A DNA stretch of 64,000 bases from Rhizobium freirei PRF 81. GTDB taxonomy: Bacteria > Pseudomonadota > Alphaproteobacteria > Rhizobiales > Rhizobiaceae. Under the pieces are notes generated by a model that searched no databases, was not told the origin of the DNA, and saw nothing but the letters and a program-made list of their open reading frames with translations. The position numbers were made by a program, and so were the translations under genes. Positions 1 to 9,077 of this stretch are shown one piece after another. The stretch spans positions 228,390-292,389 of the forward strand of contig NZ_AQHN01000011.1 in assembly GCF_000359745.1 (NCBI RefSeq), in the 5' to 3' direction. Each line of letters starts with the position of its first letter. Position 1 is the stretch's first letter.

Positions 1-81
1 TAGGCCGTTCCCCTGTTCAAGCATCGTAAAGATCATCAACTGTTAGGGATCGTAACAAAGGGTGCTGTTGTCACCAAAATT

Positions 82-1245
82 TCACAGGAAAAGCCCTTCG
101 CGCATGCTGCGCATCAGGTCCGTAATCTTGTCGTCCGGTTTTTCCCAAAGCATCAGCCGCAATTCGACGACAAGATCGCCCTTGCCGCCCTTGCCGTCAG
201 GCAATCCCTCGCCGGGAATGCGAACGATCTGATCCGAGCCGGACCATGCGGGCACCGTGAGCTTGACCGGACCGTTCAGTCCTTCGACCGTGGTTTCGCA
301 GCCGAGCACGGCATTCTCTATTGTCACGGGCAGCGTCGCGCGAATGTCGTGGCCGTCGAGCGTGAAGCGGGTATCGGTGGAGAGATGGATGGTGACGGCG
401 ACATCGCCGCGCAGCATTCCTGGAAGCTTCAATCCCTGGCCCTTCAGATGAAGCACCTGGCCGTTGCTGATATCCGTCGTCGCCTGGAAGCGTGCCTCGC
501 GGCCTTCCGACAGGGGAACCGTAATCCAGCGGGCCTTCAGCATGTCGTCGAGCGTCACGGTTGCTTCGGCCGCCACTTCCGGCGTCTTTTCCGGTGGTTT
601 CTCCGGAGCGTTGCTTCCGGTGATGCGCCGCACGAACGAGCTTAGAATGCCGAAGGCTGAGCGCGAGCTTACCGAGCCGGTTCCCGTCGCCAGCAGCTCT
701 TCTTCCCCATGTGCTTCTTCCGTCGTGGTCGGCTCGGATTCCTGCTGCTTGGCGGCTTGCGGTGCCACCGTCTCGACCGTGGCCTGCTCCTGTTGCGTGC
801 TACGGCTCGCCTTCGCGCCAAAAATGCGCTCGACCATGTCCTCGGGCGACTCGTTTGCGGCCGACTGCTGGTTGGACGCGGCAGCAGCCGCCGCCTTGCG
901 CGCGTTTGCCCGGGCAAGTTCCTCCATGACTTTTTCTGCATTGGCGCGTGCGGCCTTGGCGCGCTCGGCCATTTCACGCGCAGCCTGGCGCTGCTGCATG
1001 ATGGTCTGTTCCGTGCTCTGGCCCTTTGCTTCGGCCATGCGGGCAATCTGGTCGTAGCGGCTGCGCTTCTGCGGGTCTTTCAGCGTCTCGTATGCCCGGC
1101 CGATCTCGGCGAACCGCTCCGTGGCCGTTGGATCGCCCATATTGTGATCGGGGTGGGCCGTTTTGGCGAGGTTGCGCCAGGCGGCCTTGATCTCGTCCGC
1201 CCCGGCGTCCCTCTTCACGCCCAGCACCTTGTAAGGATCACGCAT
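82..1245 (-). CDS. J-domain co-chaperone, CbpA/DnaJ-like without zinc finger
   Basis: A 387-residue protein that should stimulate an Hsp70 (DnaK). Residues 1-68 form a J domain with the diagnostic HPD at 31-33. Residues about 95-160 are an Ala/Glu/Arg-rich, probably coiled-coil stretch, followed by a polar linker. The last 150 residues look like a DnaJ C-terminal substrate-binding domain. The CxxCxGxG zinc-finger repeats of true DnaJ are absent, so this is closer to CbpA. The frame is open for 34 more codons upstream, but these are Arg-rich and unlike the family. I start at MRDPYKVLG, where the J domain begins and a GGGGAAG precedes the ATG. The function is known from the family; the partner is inferred. 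Confidence 0.85.
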   Translation of the reverse strand: MRDPYKVLGVKRDAGADEIKAAWRNLAKTAHPDHNMGDPTATERFAEIGRAYETLKDPQKRSRYDQIARMAEAKGQSTEQTIMQQRQAAREMAERAKAARANAEKVMEELARANARKAAAAAASNQQSAANESPEDMVERIFGAKASRSTQQEQATVETVAPQAAKQQESEPTTTEEAHGEEELLATGTGSVSSRSAFGILSSFVRRITGSNAPEKPPEKTPEVAAEATVTLDDMLKARWITVPLSEGREARFQATTDISNGQVLHLKGQGLKLPGMLRGDVAVTIHLSTDTRFTLDGHDIRATLPVTIENAVLGCETTVEGLNGPVKLTVPAWSGSDQIVRIPGEGLPDGKGGKGDLVVELRLMLWEKPDDKITDLMRSMREGLFL

Positions 1246-1548
1246 CTTCCCCGCCACTGTTTCATGGGCGTGCCCGGCACCGTAGGAGCATCCCAACAAA
1301 TAAATCCAAGGTTCGCGCTTCGCTCTCCTACGCCTCCTGGGAGGCAAGGTTCCTGCGCGTATAAAATGATCCTGCGGGAAAAGTTGCTAATCAGGCGTTA
1401 CGCCTGGTGGGAGCGGACAATGGCCATTTTACGAAATGGTTAGCCGATTGCTAACGACGTGCGCGCGAAACTGGAGTACGATACCACACGCACTATTGGG
1501 GCCGTCGAGCTGGATCGGCTTGCCTCAGGGAGCTGGAGAAGCGCTATA
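1246..1548. other. Intergenic region with three small palindromes
   Basis: No convincing gene lies in this gap between the J-domain gene and the lipoprotein gene, both on the minus strand. Three short inverted repeats are visible: GCCTCC/GGAGGC at 1332-1345, CAGGCG/CGCCTG at 1392-1406 and CCATTT/AAATGG at 1424-1439. None has a clear T-tract on the minus strand. The promoter of the J-domain gene should lie here, but I cannot assign it. Confidence 0.5.
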
Positions 1549-2007
1549 TCAGCCGGCTTGTTGAAAGCTCAGCAATTGCCATTCGCCCTGGCCGACGAGG
1601 CAGGTCCTGCCGGAAAAGTTGGCGATGCCGTCGTAGGAGTGGCGGGTCGTGCGGAACTGGCGGCAGACCACGCCCGAGGTGTTGTTTTCGACGATCATGT
1701 CAATGACGCCGGCGCTGCCCGTGGAAGCATTGGCCCAGGGAACCGACTGGCCGTTAAGCTTGTGAAGATCCGCCGAAGTTACGGCGTTGCGCACTGTGGT
1801 TTCGTCGGAGATACTATCGGTGGTTACAGGGGCGGTCGGCACTGTGCCGGTCGAGACGCTGCGGTCCACTTTCGCCGAGCTGAGATAGTCCATCCCGCCG
1901 CCAACGCAGCCGCCAAGGGTGAAAAGGGAGACAAGGGCGATAGCCATCGTTACGTCTTTTGCAAGCTTGCGCTTTGTATGAACGGTCGACTTTGCTATGA
2001 CTTCCAC
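1549..2007 (-). CDS. Small surface lipoprotein (17 kDa antigen / RT0821-like)
   Basis: A 152-residue predicted lipoprotein. A basic N-terminus (KRKLAK) is followed by a hydrophobic segment and the lipobox LGGC, with Cys34 as the lipidated residue. The mature part carries a short Gly-rich segment and ends in a domain resembling the C-terminal part of the 17 kDa/RT0821 surface-antigen family, with features such as CRQF, YDG, GTAC-like RTC and W-L. A shorter start at Met21 would leave almost no n-region, so the longer start is preferred. It is divergent from pdxH, with 64 bases between the starts. The specific function is unknown. Confidence 0.7.
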   Translation of the reverse strand: MEVIAKSTVHTKRKLAKDVTMAIALVSLFTLGGCVGGGMDYLSSAKVDRSVSTGTVPTAPVTTDSISDETTVRNAVTSADLHKLNGQSVPWANASTGSAGVIDMIVENNTSGVVCRQFRTTRHSYDGIANFSGRTCLVGQGEWQLLSFQQAG

Positions 2008-2071
2008 CCGAATATTTCGGCCAGCCTGAGAGGCCGACTGTTTTTAGGAATTGCGGAGTATTTGAACTAAT

Positions 2072-2692
2072 ATGTCGGAAAACGAGTTAACAAGCGGTGA
2101 CTTCACCGAGCAGAACGAACCCTTCACTCTTTTTGCAGCCTGGTTGCGGGAGGCGGAGACCACTGAACCCAATGATCCGAATGCGGTTGCTCTGGCAACG
2201 GTTGATACGGATGGGTTGCCAAATGTCCGCATGGTCCTTCTGAAGGGTTTCGATAGCGATGGATTCGTATTCTATACGAATTTCGAAAGCCAGAAAGGCC
2301 AAGAAATTCTTTCCCAAAAGAAAGCGGCCATGTGTTTCCACTGGAAATCGCTGCGCCGTCAGGTGCGCCTGCGCGGCGTGGTTGAGGTGGTCAGCGACAA
2401 GGAGGCAGACGAGTATTATAAGACGAGAGCTCGCGGCAGCCGCATAGGCGCCTGGGCTTCGAAGCAGTCTCGCCCTCTCGAGGGCCGGTTCGCTTTGGAA
2501 AAGGCGGTTGCCGAATATACCGCCCGCTATGCCATTGGCGACATTCCGCGGCCGCCCTACTGGTCCGGCTTCCGCATTCGTCCGCTGTCGATCGAATTCT
2601 GGCACGACCGCCAGTTTCGTCTGCATGACCGCATCGAATTTCGCCGCGATGTGCCGGAAGGCGCCTGGCAAAAGGTACGCATGTACCCGTAA
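2072..2692 (+). CDS. pdxH: Pyridoxamine 5'-phosphate oxidase
   Basis: FMN-dependent PdxH oxidises pyridoxine 5'-phosphate or pyridoxamine 5'-phosphate to pyridoxal 5'-phosphate in the last step of vitamin B6 synthesis and salvage. The 206-residue length is normal. The flavin-fold core with [10 protein letters not shown] and [10 protein letters not shown] is present, as is the family signature around [14 protein letters not shown] near residues 175-188. The C-terminus WQKVRMYP is the usual PdxH ending. It is divergent from the lipoprotein gene and convergent with the deacetylase gene. Confidence 0.95.
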   Translation: MSENELTSGDFTEQNEPFTLFAAWLREAETTEPNDPNAVALATVDTDGLPNVRMVLLKGFDSDGFVFYTNFESQKGQEILSQKKAAMCFHWKSLRRQVRLRGVVEVVSDKEADEYYKTRARGSRIGAWASKQSRPLEGRFALEKAVAEYTARYAIGDIPRPPYWSGFRIRPLSIEFWHDRQFRLHDRIEFRRDVPEGAWQKVRMYP

Positions 2693-2716
2693 GATCCGCG
2701 CCGCCGTCCGGCGGAG

Positions 2717-3775
2717 CTACATCGCCTCCCGGCGTCCCAGCAGCCGCATGGGGATGCCGGAGGCAAGCGCCGAGGCATAGCGCGCCTTCTGAAAATGACC
2801 GTTTAGCGACAGCCTCGGCAGCAGGGTAGGGGCGCCGCCGCTTGCCGCCGTGATCATGCCAGGTCGCGTCGTGACGCCGAGCGAGAAGCCGAGTTCGGCA
2901 GCGAGCCTGCCCTCTCGCGATGAGGCCGCATCGATCGTTCCATACGGATAGGCGATCGCGATCGGTCGTTTCCCCGTGATATCGGCCACATAATCGGCTG
3001 AAAGCGCCATTTCCGCCGCAGCCTCTGCTTCGGGCAGCCGCGCCAGCGCCCGATGGCTCACAGTATGCGCGCCAAGCGAAGTGAGGGGATGGCGGGCGAG
3101 GTCCCGCAACTCCGCCCGATCCATGATCGATGCGCGGACGATATCCAGCGGCTCCAGGCCATTCCGTCTGGCGAGATCGTCGATCCGCGCCACGGCCTCG
3201 CTTTCGTCATTGCCATGAACGAAAGCCGCAAAACGGGAAAAGGCAGCCTGCTTCTGGCCGTGCTTGCCGAGCGGCAGGAATTCCTCGCCGGACCCGAAAT
3301 CGAATGACAGCCGATCCAGCCGCTCAAGCAGTTCCGCCAGCGTCTCCCACCATAGGCTATGGGTCCGTTCCGAAAGGCCCCGAGCAACGAAGATTGTAAA
3401 GGGCGCATCGTGGCGGGCGAAGATCGGCAGGGCGTGGTCGAGATTGTCGCGGTTGCCGTCGTCGAGCGTGAAGGCGACGAAGGGCGGCTTGCCGTCGGCG
3501 TTCGCGACGCGCGCCGGCAATGCGCCAAGCGGGATGAACTCGTAGCCGTCCTTCTTCAGACGTCCGATCGCCCGGTCGAGGAAATCGGGAGTGACTTCGA
3601 GATGGGCGTTGGGTGCGAAGCGGCGGGGAAGGGCAGGGCGGACATGATGCAGCGTGAATATGCAGCCCATGCCGGCGACGTCCCGCATCAGGCCGGCGCC
3701 CTTAAGAATTGCGGCCGCCTCAAGTCCGCTGGAGATCAGCCTGCGCTTCAGGCGGACCTTGATGCCCTGTTCCAT
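2717..3775 (-). CDS. Polysaccharide deacetylase (NodB-fold) family protein
   Basis: A 352-residue carbohydrate esterase family 4-like protein. The metal-binding motif is TLDDG at 103-107 (TFDDG in most members), and the second motif appears as AHTVSHRAL, giving the H-x3-H metal ligands. A late AIAYPYG segment corresponds to another conserved NodB-fold motif. Members remove acyl groups from cell-wall or exopolysaccharide sugars; the substrate cannot be read here. No signal peptide is visible. It is convergent with pdxH, only 24 bases away. Confidence 0.85.
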   Translation of the reverse strand: MEQGIKVRLKRRLISSGLEAAAILKGAGLMRDVAGMGCIFTLHHVRPALPRRFAPNAHLEVTPDFLDRAIGRLKKDGYEFIPLGALPARVANADGKPPFVAFTLDDGNRDNLDHALPIFARHDAPFTIFVARGLSERTHSLWWETLAELLERLDRLSFDFGSGEEFLPLGKHGQKQAAFSRFAAFVHGNDESEAVARIDDLARRNGLEPLDIVRASIMDRAELRDLARHPLTSLGAHTVSHRALARLPEAEAAAEMALSADYVADITGKRPIAIAYPYGTIDAASSREGRLAAELGFSLGVTTRPGMITAASGGAPTLLPRLSLNGHFQKARYASALASGIPMRLLGRREAM

Positions 3776-4002
3776 GCGGGTCGATCCGGTTGACGAATGT
3801 CGAGGCTGTAGCCCATCCCCATTAAACCTTACTGAATCTTTGCCATAATTTCCAATGCGTTAATAGTTATTTTACCAGGAAGGGCAAAATTGGAGAACTA
3901 TGGAGGCTGTTGCCTCAATATCGCACTGATATCAGGTTTTCTGTCGCAAAATCATACAGGGATTGATGCGGTGTGTTGGCATTCTTTCGGTTGGGGACGA
4001 AT

Positions 4003-5313
4003 ATGAAAAGACTTTTGATGGCCCTGTCTGCGGCCGTCCTGCTGGTGAGCGCCCCTGTGGCGAGCTTCGCCGGCGGCGCCTATTTCATCATGGATGCGAA
4101 GACCGGCAATGTGCTGGCTTCCAACAATGCGGATGACCTCAACCATCCCGCATCGTTGACCAAGATGATGACCTTGTACATGACCTTCGAGGCTATCCAT
4201 CGCGGCAAGCTCAGCTGGAACACCCGCATACCGGTATCGCGCGCTGCCGCCACCAAGCCGCCGACCAAGCTCGGCCTGAAGTCGGGCGGCACGGTGACCG
4301 TTCGCGAAGCCGTCGACGGTATGATCATCAAGTCCGCCAACGATGCCGCCGCCGCGATGGCGGAAGCGCTCGGCGGCAGCGAAAGCGGCTTTGCCCGGCT
4401 GATGACGCAGAAGGCACGCGAGATCGGCATGCGCCGTACTGTCTTTGTGAACGCGTCCGGCCTCCCGAGCATGCAGCAGGTGACAACCGCACGCGATATG
4501 TCGACGCTTGCCGTTGCGCTCATCAACAACTACCCCGAGGAATACCGGCTCTTCTCGCAGCCGAGCTTTACCTATCGCGGCCATCGCGTTCGCGGCCACA
4601 ATAACCTCATGTATCGCTACGAAGGCATGGACGGCATCAAGACCGGCTATACCAATGCCTCCGGCTTCAACCTCGTCAGCGCCGTGCGTCAGGGCAATCG
4701 CCGGGTGATCGGCGTCGTCATGGGCGGCGCCACCGCACGCGGCCGCGACGCGTTGATGGCCTCACTGCTCGACCGCTACGTGCCGAAGGCAAGCCCGGCC
4801 GCGACATCGCGACTGCTCGCCAGCGTCGGCGGCGGCAAGGTGGTAAAGCAGGTCGAAGTGGCCTCCGCATCCGACGATGTCGATACGCAGACCACTGCCA
4901 CCGCGACGCCCGTCACCGCGACGACAACCACAACGACGATCGCCCGCAAGCGTGTCGAGTCTGCTCCTCTGGCATTTGCCGCGGCCTCTAACGTCACCGT
5001 TCCGATGGATCGCCCCGTTGCCATGGACCAGATCCTCGTGGCCAACAAGCCGGCGGCGACCGGCGGCTGGCAGGTGCAGATCGCCGCTACGCCAACCGCA
5101 CAGGCCGCCAAGGATCTGTTGTCCGAGGCGAAGTCCAGAGCTGGCAATGCGCTCGCCAACGCCTCGCCATACACGGAAGCCGTCGGCAAGGGCGGCAACA
5201 CGGTCTACCGTGCCCGCTTTGTCGGCTTTGCGAGCCGCGACGATGCGAATTCCGCCTGCTCGGCTCTGAAGCGTAAGGACTTCGATTGCATGCTGCTGCC
5301 GAACAAGGGCTGA
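4003..5313 (+). CDS. D-alanyl-D-alanine carboxypeptidase with SPOR domain
   Basis: A 436-residue periplasmic penicillin-binding protein of the S11 family (DacA/DacC type), which trims the terminal D-Ala of peptidoglycan stem peptides. A signal peptide covers about residues 1-23. The three active-site motifs are intact: SLTK at 51-54, SAN at 111-113 and KTG at 213-215. A Thr/Ala-rich linker (about 290-320) leads to a C-terminal SPOR-like domain from about 355, which binds denuded peptidoglycan at the division site. The frame is open 10 codons upstream, but GGGGACGA sits just before the ATG at 4003 and the signal peptide begins there. Confidence 0.92.
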   Translation: MKRLLMALSAAVLLVSAPVASFAGGAYFIMDAKTGNVLASNNADDLNHPASLTKMMTLYMTFEAIHRGKLSWNTRIPVSRAAATKPPTKLGLKSGGTVTVREAVDGMIIKSANDAAAAMAEALGGSESGFARLMTQKAREIGMRRTVFVNASGLPSMQQVTTARDMSTLAVALINNYPEEYRLFSQPSFTYRGHRVRGHNNLMYRYEGMDGIKTGYTNASGFNLVSAVRQGNRRVIGVVMGGATARGRDALMASLLDRYVPKASPAATSRLLASVGGGKVVKQVEVASASDDVDTQTTATATPVTATTTTTTIARKRVESAPLAFAAASNVTVPMDRPVAMDQILVANKPAATGGWQVQIAATPTAQAAKDLLSEAKSRAGNALANASPYTEAVGKGGNTVYRARFVGFASRDDANSACSALKRKDFDCMLLPNKG

Positions 5314-5337
5314 GCATAGAACCAAACGGATAGATGC

Positions 5338-5377
5338 GAGCCGGCGGGGAAAGCCTCCGCCGGCTCGACTTTTTTGT
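5338..5377 (+). terminator. Rho-independent terminator after the carboxypeptidase gene
   Basis: GAGCCGGCGG pairs with CCGCCGGCTC across a short loop and is followed by GAC and six T residues. It lies 25 bases after the carboxypeptidase stop codon. Confidence 0.85.
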
Positions 5378-5421
5378 CGGAATCGTTCATTTCTGTCTAG
5401 AACATAAGAGGAACGATATCG

Positions 5422-5730
5422 ATGCTGGAAGATCTGATGCAGCAGTTCGAAGCGGCTTCGGCAAGCTATGCCGCCGACAATGGCCTTGAACGCGACGACG
5501 ACTGGTTCGTTCTGAAACTCCAGGAGGAGATGGGCGAATTGATCCAGATCTGGAACAGGGTCACGGGCCGCGGGCGTCGCAAGGGCATGACCGAAACGGA
5601 GCTGGCAACGGCTTTGGCCGACGAGACGGCCGATGTGCTCGGCCATGTCCTTCTCTTCGCACACCGCAACGGCCTCGATCTGGCTGCTGCCGTCGAGCGC
5701 AAATGGTATTTCCAGCCTCGGGAGACTTAA
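5422..5730 (+). CDS. MazG-like nucleotide pyrophosphohydrolase-fold protein
   Basis: A 102-residue all-alpha protein resembling a single MazG half-domain. The metal-binding pattern is visible as LQEEMGEL near residues 34-41 and DETADVLGH near 69-77, matching the EExxE...ExxD arrangement of MazG/dUTPase-type pyrophosphohydrolases. Such enzymes split NTPs or modified nucleotides to the monophosphate and pyrophosphate. The substrate is not predictable. The ATG at 5422 is preceded by AAGAGGAACG. It stands alone between a terminator and the reverse-strand tldD. Confidence 0.8.
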   Translation: MLEDLMQQFEAASASYAADNGLERDDDWFVLKLQEEMGELIQIWNRVTGRGRRKGMTETELATALADETADVLGHVLLFAHRNGLDLAAAVERKWYFQPRET

Positions 5731-5742
5731 TGGCTTGGCGGC

Positions 5743-7158
5743 TTATGCTTTGGTGCCGCCTACCGTGACCTGATCCATCCGCAGATGCGGCTGGCCGACG
5801 CCGACGGGAATCCATTGGCCGGCCTTGCCGCAATTGCCGATGCCGGTATCGAGCTTCATGTCGTTGCCGATCATCGAAACCCGCTTCATGGCCTCCGGCC
5901 CATTGCCGATCAGCATGGCGCCCTTGATCGGAGCGCCGATCCTGCCGTTTTCGATGAGATAGGCCTCGGTGCAGCCGAAGACGAACTTGCCGGACGTGAT
6001 GTCAACCTGGCCGCCGCCGAAGGAGACGGCATAGATGCCCTTCTTCACCGAGGCGATGATTTCTTCCGGCGTTTTGTCGCCGCCGAGCATGTAGGTATTG
6101 GTCATGCGCGGCATCGGCGTGTGGGCGTAGCCCTGGCGGCGGCCATTGCCGGTCGCCTTCATGCCCATCAGCCGTGCATTCTGCCGATCCTGCATATAGC
6201 CGACCAGCTTGCCGTTATCGATCAGCACATTATAGGCCGAGGGAGTGCCTTCATCGTCCACCGTAATGGAGCCGCGGCGGTTCTCGATCGTGCCGTCATC
6301 GACGACGGTCACGCCGGGTGCGGCAACCATCTGGCCGAGCAGGCCCGCGAAGGCCGATGTCTTCTTGCGGTTGAAATCGCCTTCCAGCCCGTGCCCGACG
6401 GCCTCGTGCAGCATGACGCCCGGCCAGCCCGAGCCGAGTACGACGTCCATCGTCCCCGCCGGCGCATCGATCGCCTCGAGGTTGACGAGCGCTTGCCGCA
6501 AAGCTTCGTCAGCGCCGCTATGCCAATTGTCCTGGGTCACGAAATCGCCGAAGCCGATGCGGCCGCCGGTGCCGAAGGAGCCGGACTCCTGGCGGTCGCC
6601 GTCCCCAACGACCACGGAAATGTTGATTCGCGTCATCGGGCGGATATCGCGCACGCGGTGGCCATCGGCGCGAAGGATATCGACCACCTGCCAGCTCGCG
6701 GCGATGGATGCCGTCACCTGCCGCACTTTGTCGTCTTTATCGCGCAAGTAACTGTCGATCTGCTGCAGAAGCGTTGCCTTCTCCTCGAAGGTCGGCGCAC
6801 CGATCGGGTTCTCGTCGCCGTAGAGCATCTTGTTGGTGCGCTGAGGAGCGGCGGCATAGGAGCCGGCGTAGCCCGAGGTGACGGCGCGCACAGCGTCGGC
6901 GGCGCGCTTCAGCGCAGCTTCCGAAAGATCGCCCGCATGGGCGTATCCCACCGCTTCGCCCGCCACGGCGCGAAGACCGAAGCCCTGTTCGGTATTGAAG
7001 CTTCCGCCCTTCATCCGGCCGTTGTCGAAGGTCAGCGATTCGGCCTGGACATGTTCGACGAAGAGCTCGCCGTCGTCGGCACCCGAAAGCGCCTCGGCCA
7101 CGATGGTCCGCAGCTTGGCTTCGTCGGCGTCGAAAAGAGTTAGGAGATCGGTATTCAT
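5743..7158 (-). CDS. tldD: Metalloprotease TldD
   Basis: A 471-residue member of the TldD/PmbA family. TldD and its partner TldE (PmbA) form a zinc protease that degrades unfolded peptides and processes microcin B17 and CcdA in Escherichia coli. The zinc motif HEAVGH is at 251-256, followed by GLEGDFNRKKTS, which is typical of TldD rather than of TldE (which lacks the HExxxH). Its length matches the family. No tldE is in the window. It is convergent with the MazG-like gene. Confidence 0.95.
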   Translation of the reverse strand: MNTDLLTLFDADEAKLRTIVAEALSGADDGELFVEHVQAESLTFDNGRMKGGSFNTEQGFGLRAVAGEAVGYAHAGDLSEAALKRAADAVRAVTSGYAGSYAAAPQRTNKMLYGDENPIGAPTFEEKATLLQQIDSYLRDKDDKVRQVTASIAASWQVVDILRADGHRVRDIRPMTRINISVVVGDGDRQESGSFGTGGRIGFGDFVTQDNWHSGADEALRQALVNLEAIDAPAGTMDVVLGSGWPGVMLHEAVGHGLEGDFNRKKTSAFAGLLGQMVAAPGVTVVDDGTIENRRGSITVDDEGTPSAYNVLIDNGKLVGYMQDRQNARLMGMKATGNGRRQGYAHTPMPRMTNTYMLGGDKTPEEIIASVKKGIYAVSFGGGQVDITSGKFVFGCTEAYLIENGRIGAPIKGAMLIGNGPEAMKRVSMIGNDMKLDTGIGNCGKAGQWIPVGVGQPHLRMDQVTVGGTKA

Positions 7159-7221
7159 GGGTCAGTTGCTCCGTTCAGAGCCGATGTAGGTTTCGCACGG
7201 CGCAAGAGCAAGCCCATCCCG

Positions 7222-7836
7222 TCAGGGAAGGGAGTCGTAGCCCTCGGCGAAGCCCTTCAGATCGACAGGAATGCCGATGCCTTCTTCCGGCGACTGGAAG
7301 ACGATGAAGGTTGCCGTCGCGCCGCTGCGCAGCGTCTTCAGCAGCTCGTCTTCAAGCACGACTTCAGCATAGCAGCCATCGGAGAAGCAGCGGACGAAAT
7401 AGGCGCGGCCGATATCCTTGCCGTCGATGTTGAGGCCGAGGCCGTTCGGCAGCAGAACGCCGAGCGGCGCAAGCACGCGCAGGATCTTGGACTTGCGGTC
7501 GGCGGTCTTGAGCACGACGACGGAAAGGCCGATCTCGGGACGATCCTCGGCGATCACGTTCTGCATCAGAGCGCATTGCTCGGTCGAGGCGCCTGCCGGC
7601 TTGTCGCAGACGACGGACCATGCGCCGTGGCTCGAACGCACCGTGCCGGGTGGTTGCGGAACCTGGCTGGTGGGAACCTGTTGCGTATGAGGCTGCGGCT
7701 GGCCCTGCTGTTGGGGCTGTAGCTGCTGCGCCGGCGGCTGCGTCTGTTGTGCTTGTTGCGCCCATGCAGGCGCCGCGACTGCGGCAACGACGCTGCCGGT
7801 AACAAGCAAAAGCCGGGCGAGGGAACGAAAACCCAT
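7222..7836 (-). CDS. Invasion-associated locus B (IalB) family protein
   Basis: A 204-residue exported protein. A signal peptide ends near AWAQ (about residues 1-27). It is followed by a 45-residue Gln/Pro-rich low-complexity stretch and then the IalB domain, marked by HGAWSVVCDK, QCALMQ and the Cys pair in VRCFSDGCYAE. IalB proteins are periplasmic or membrane-associated in Bartonella and rhizobia and have been linked to host-cell entry; in free-living species the role is unclear. The ATG at 7836 is chosen because the signal peptide starts there; the longer frame adds 35 residues that do not fit. Confidence 0.85.
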   Translation of the reverse strand: MGFRSLARLLLVTGSVVAAVAAPAWAQQAQQTQPPAQQLQPQQQGQPQPHTQQVPTSQVPQPPGTVRSSHGAWSVVCDKPAGASTEQCALMQNVIAEDRPEIGLSVVVLKTADRKSKILRVLAPLGVLLPNGLGLNIDGKDIGRAYFVRCFSDGCYAEVVLEDELLKTLRSGATATFIVFQSPEEGIGIPVDLKGFAEGYDSLP

Positions 7837-8171
7837 GGAAACCTCTAGATTCGAATCAGTGCCGCTATTGTTGAAGCCCAGACCGGCAAATGAAAAGCCC
7901 CGGGTGCTGGATTCCAATCGACTACGGCGGAAATACGACATCTACTCCATTTTGTCCGGGTGGCGCCATGGACCGCGATGCAATTTTTCGTATGATGATG
8001 AAATGATTGCCATGTTCGGTCGGCGGGGGAGGAACTTCGCGCAAAAATGCCGCACTAACAAATGTCTTGAGTTGTTGCGGAGCACCCCAAACTGTGGTTT
8101 GAAGCGCAATGGATTGTAGGGATACTGCGTTTGAGGAAGATCTGGGATCAAACGCTGGAGGGAGAGACATC
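7837..8171. other. Divergent promoter region between ialB-like gene and coxB
   Basis: A 335-base gap. No gene is supported: the short open frames here run antisense to each other and lack ribosome sites. The gap must hold the promoters of the IalB-like gene (minus) and of the cox operon (plus), but I cannot assign either confidently. GGAGGGAGA just before 8172 is the coxB ribosome binding site. Confidence 0.5.
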
Positions 8172-9062
8172 GTGATAAAGAGAGCTTACGCGGCTCTGGC
8201 GGCTATGATCTGTCTGCTTTTTGCGACAGGTAGCTACGCCGATCAGCCGAAACCTTGGGAAACCGGTATGCAGGAAGCGGCAACCGGCATCATGCATCAA
8301 ATCCGCTGGTTTGAGGCATACACGCTTTGGTTTATCATTCCGATCACGCTGCTGGTTCTCATCCTCCTCGTGGTCGTCATGGTGAAGTTCCGGGCCTCCA
8401 AGAGCCCAGTACCCTCCAAGACGAGCCACAACACGCTGATCGAGGTGATCTGGACCATCGGTCCCGTTCTCGTTCTGCTGTTTCTGGCAATTCCCTCCTT
8501 CAATCTTCTCACCGACCAGCTGACTTTTCCGCAGCAGACCGACGTGACCGTAAAGGCGACGGCGACGCAGTGGCAGTGGAACTACGAATATGAAAACGCC
8601 GGCGCGACGCCGGTCGCTTTCGATTCGTTCATGCTGAAAGAGCCGGATCGCGCTGCCGCCGGCAAGGACGACAAATCGAAATATCCTCGGCTGCTCGCCG
8701 TCGATAACGAGATGGTCGTGCCAGTCGGCAAGAATGTCCGCGTTCTCGTCACCGCCGCGCCGGCCGACGTCATCCACTCCTTCGCAGTGCCGTCCTTCGG
8801 CGTCAGGATCGACGCCATTCCGGGCCGTCTGAACGAGACCTGGTTCAAGGCCGACCGCGAAGGCCTGTTTTACGGCCAGTGTTCCGAGCTGTGCGGCAAG
8901 GATCACTCTTTCATGCCGATCGCAATCCGTGTCGTCTCCGACGATCAGTACAAGCAGTGGCTCGCTGCCGCTGCAACCGATCTGAACAAGGCGAACAAGG
9001 CTCTGATGGCCGCTGTCGACCAACCGGCAACCGTCAAGGTCGCCGAAAACACGGCCAAGTAA
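8172..9062 (+). CDS. coxB: Cytochrome c oxidase subunit II (aa3 type)
   Basis: Subunit II accepts electrons from cytochrome c through its binuclear CuA centre and passes them to haem a in subunit I. The 296-residue protein has a signal peptide (residues 1-23), two membrane helices (about 50-72 and 92-112) and the periplasmic cupredoxin domain. The CuA ligands are visible as His202, Cys237, Glu239, Cys241, His245 and Met248. The aromatic WQWNYEY patch involved in electron entry is present. I use the GTG at 8172 because GGAGGGAGA precedes it and the signal peptide follows directly. It heads the oxidase operon. Confidence 0.96.
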   Translation: MIKRAYAALAAMICLLFATGSYADQPKPWETGMQEAATGIMHQIRWFEAYTLWFIIPITLLVLILLVVVMVKFRASKSPVPSKTSHNTLIEVIWTIGPVLVLLFLAIPSFNLLTDQLTFPQQTDVTVKATATQWQWNYEYENAGATPVAFDSFMLKEPDRAAAGKDDKSKYPRLLAVDNEMVVPVGKNVRVLVTAAPADVIHSFAVPSFGVRIDAIPGRLNETWFKADREGLFYGQCSELCGKDHSFMPIAIRVVSDDQYKQWLAAAATDLNKANKALMAAVDQPATVKVAENTAK

Positions 9063-9077
9063 GAGGGGGTAGGAACA

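Noticed and set aside
1..81. Partial gene at the left window edge
   Set aside because: Stops occur in all frames close to the edge and no protein-like sequence was found; it looks intergenic.
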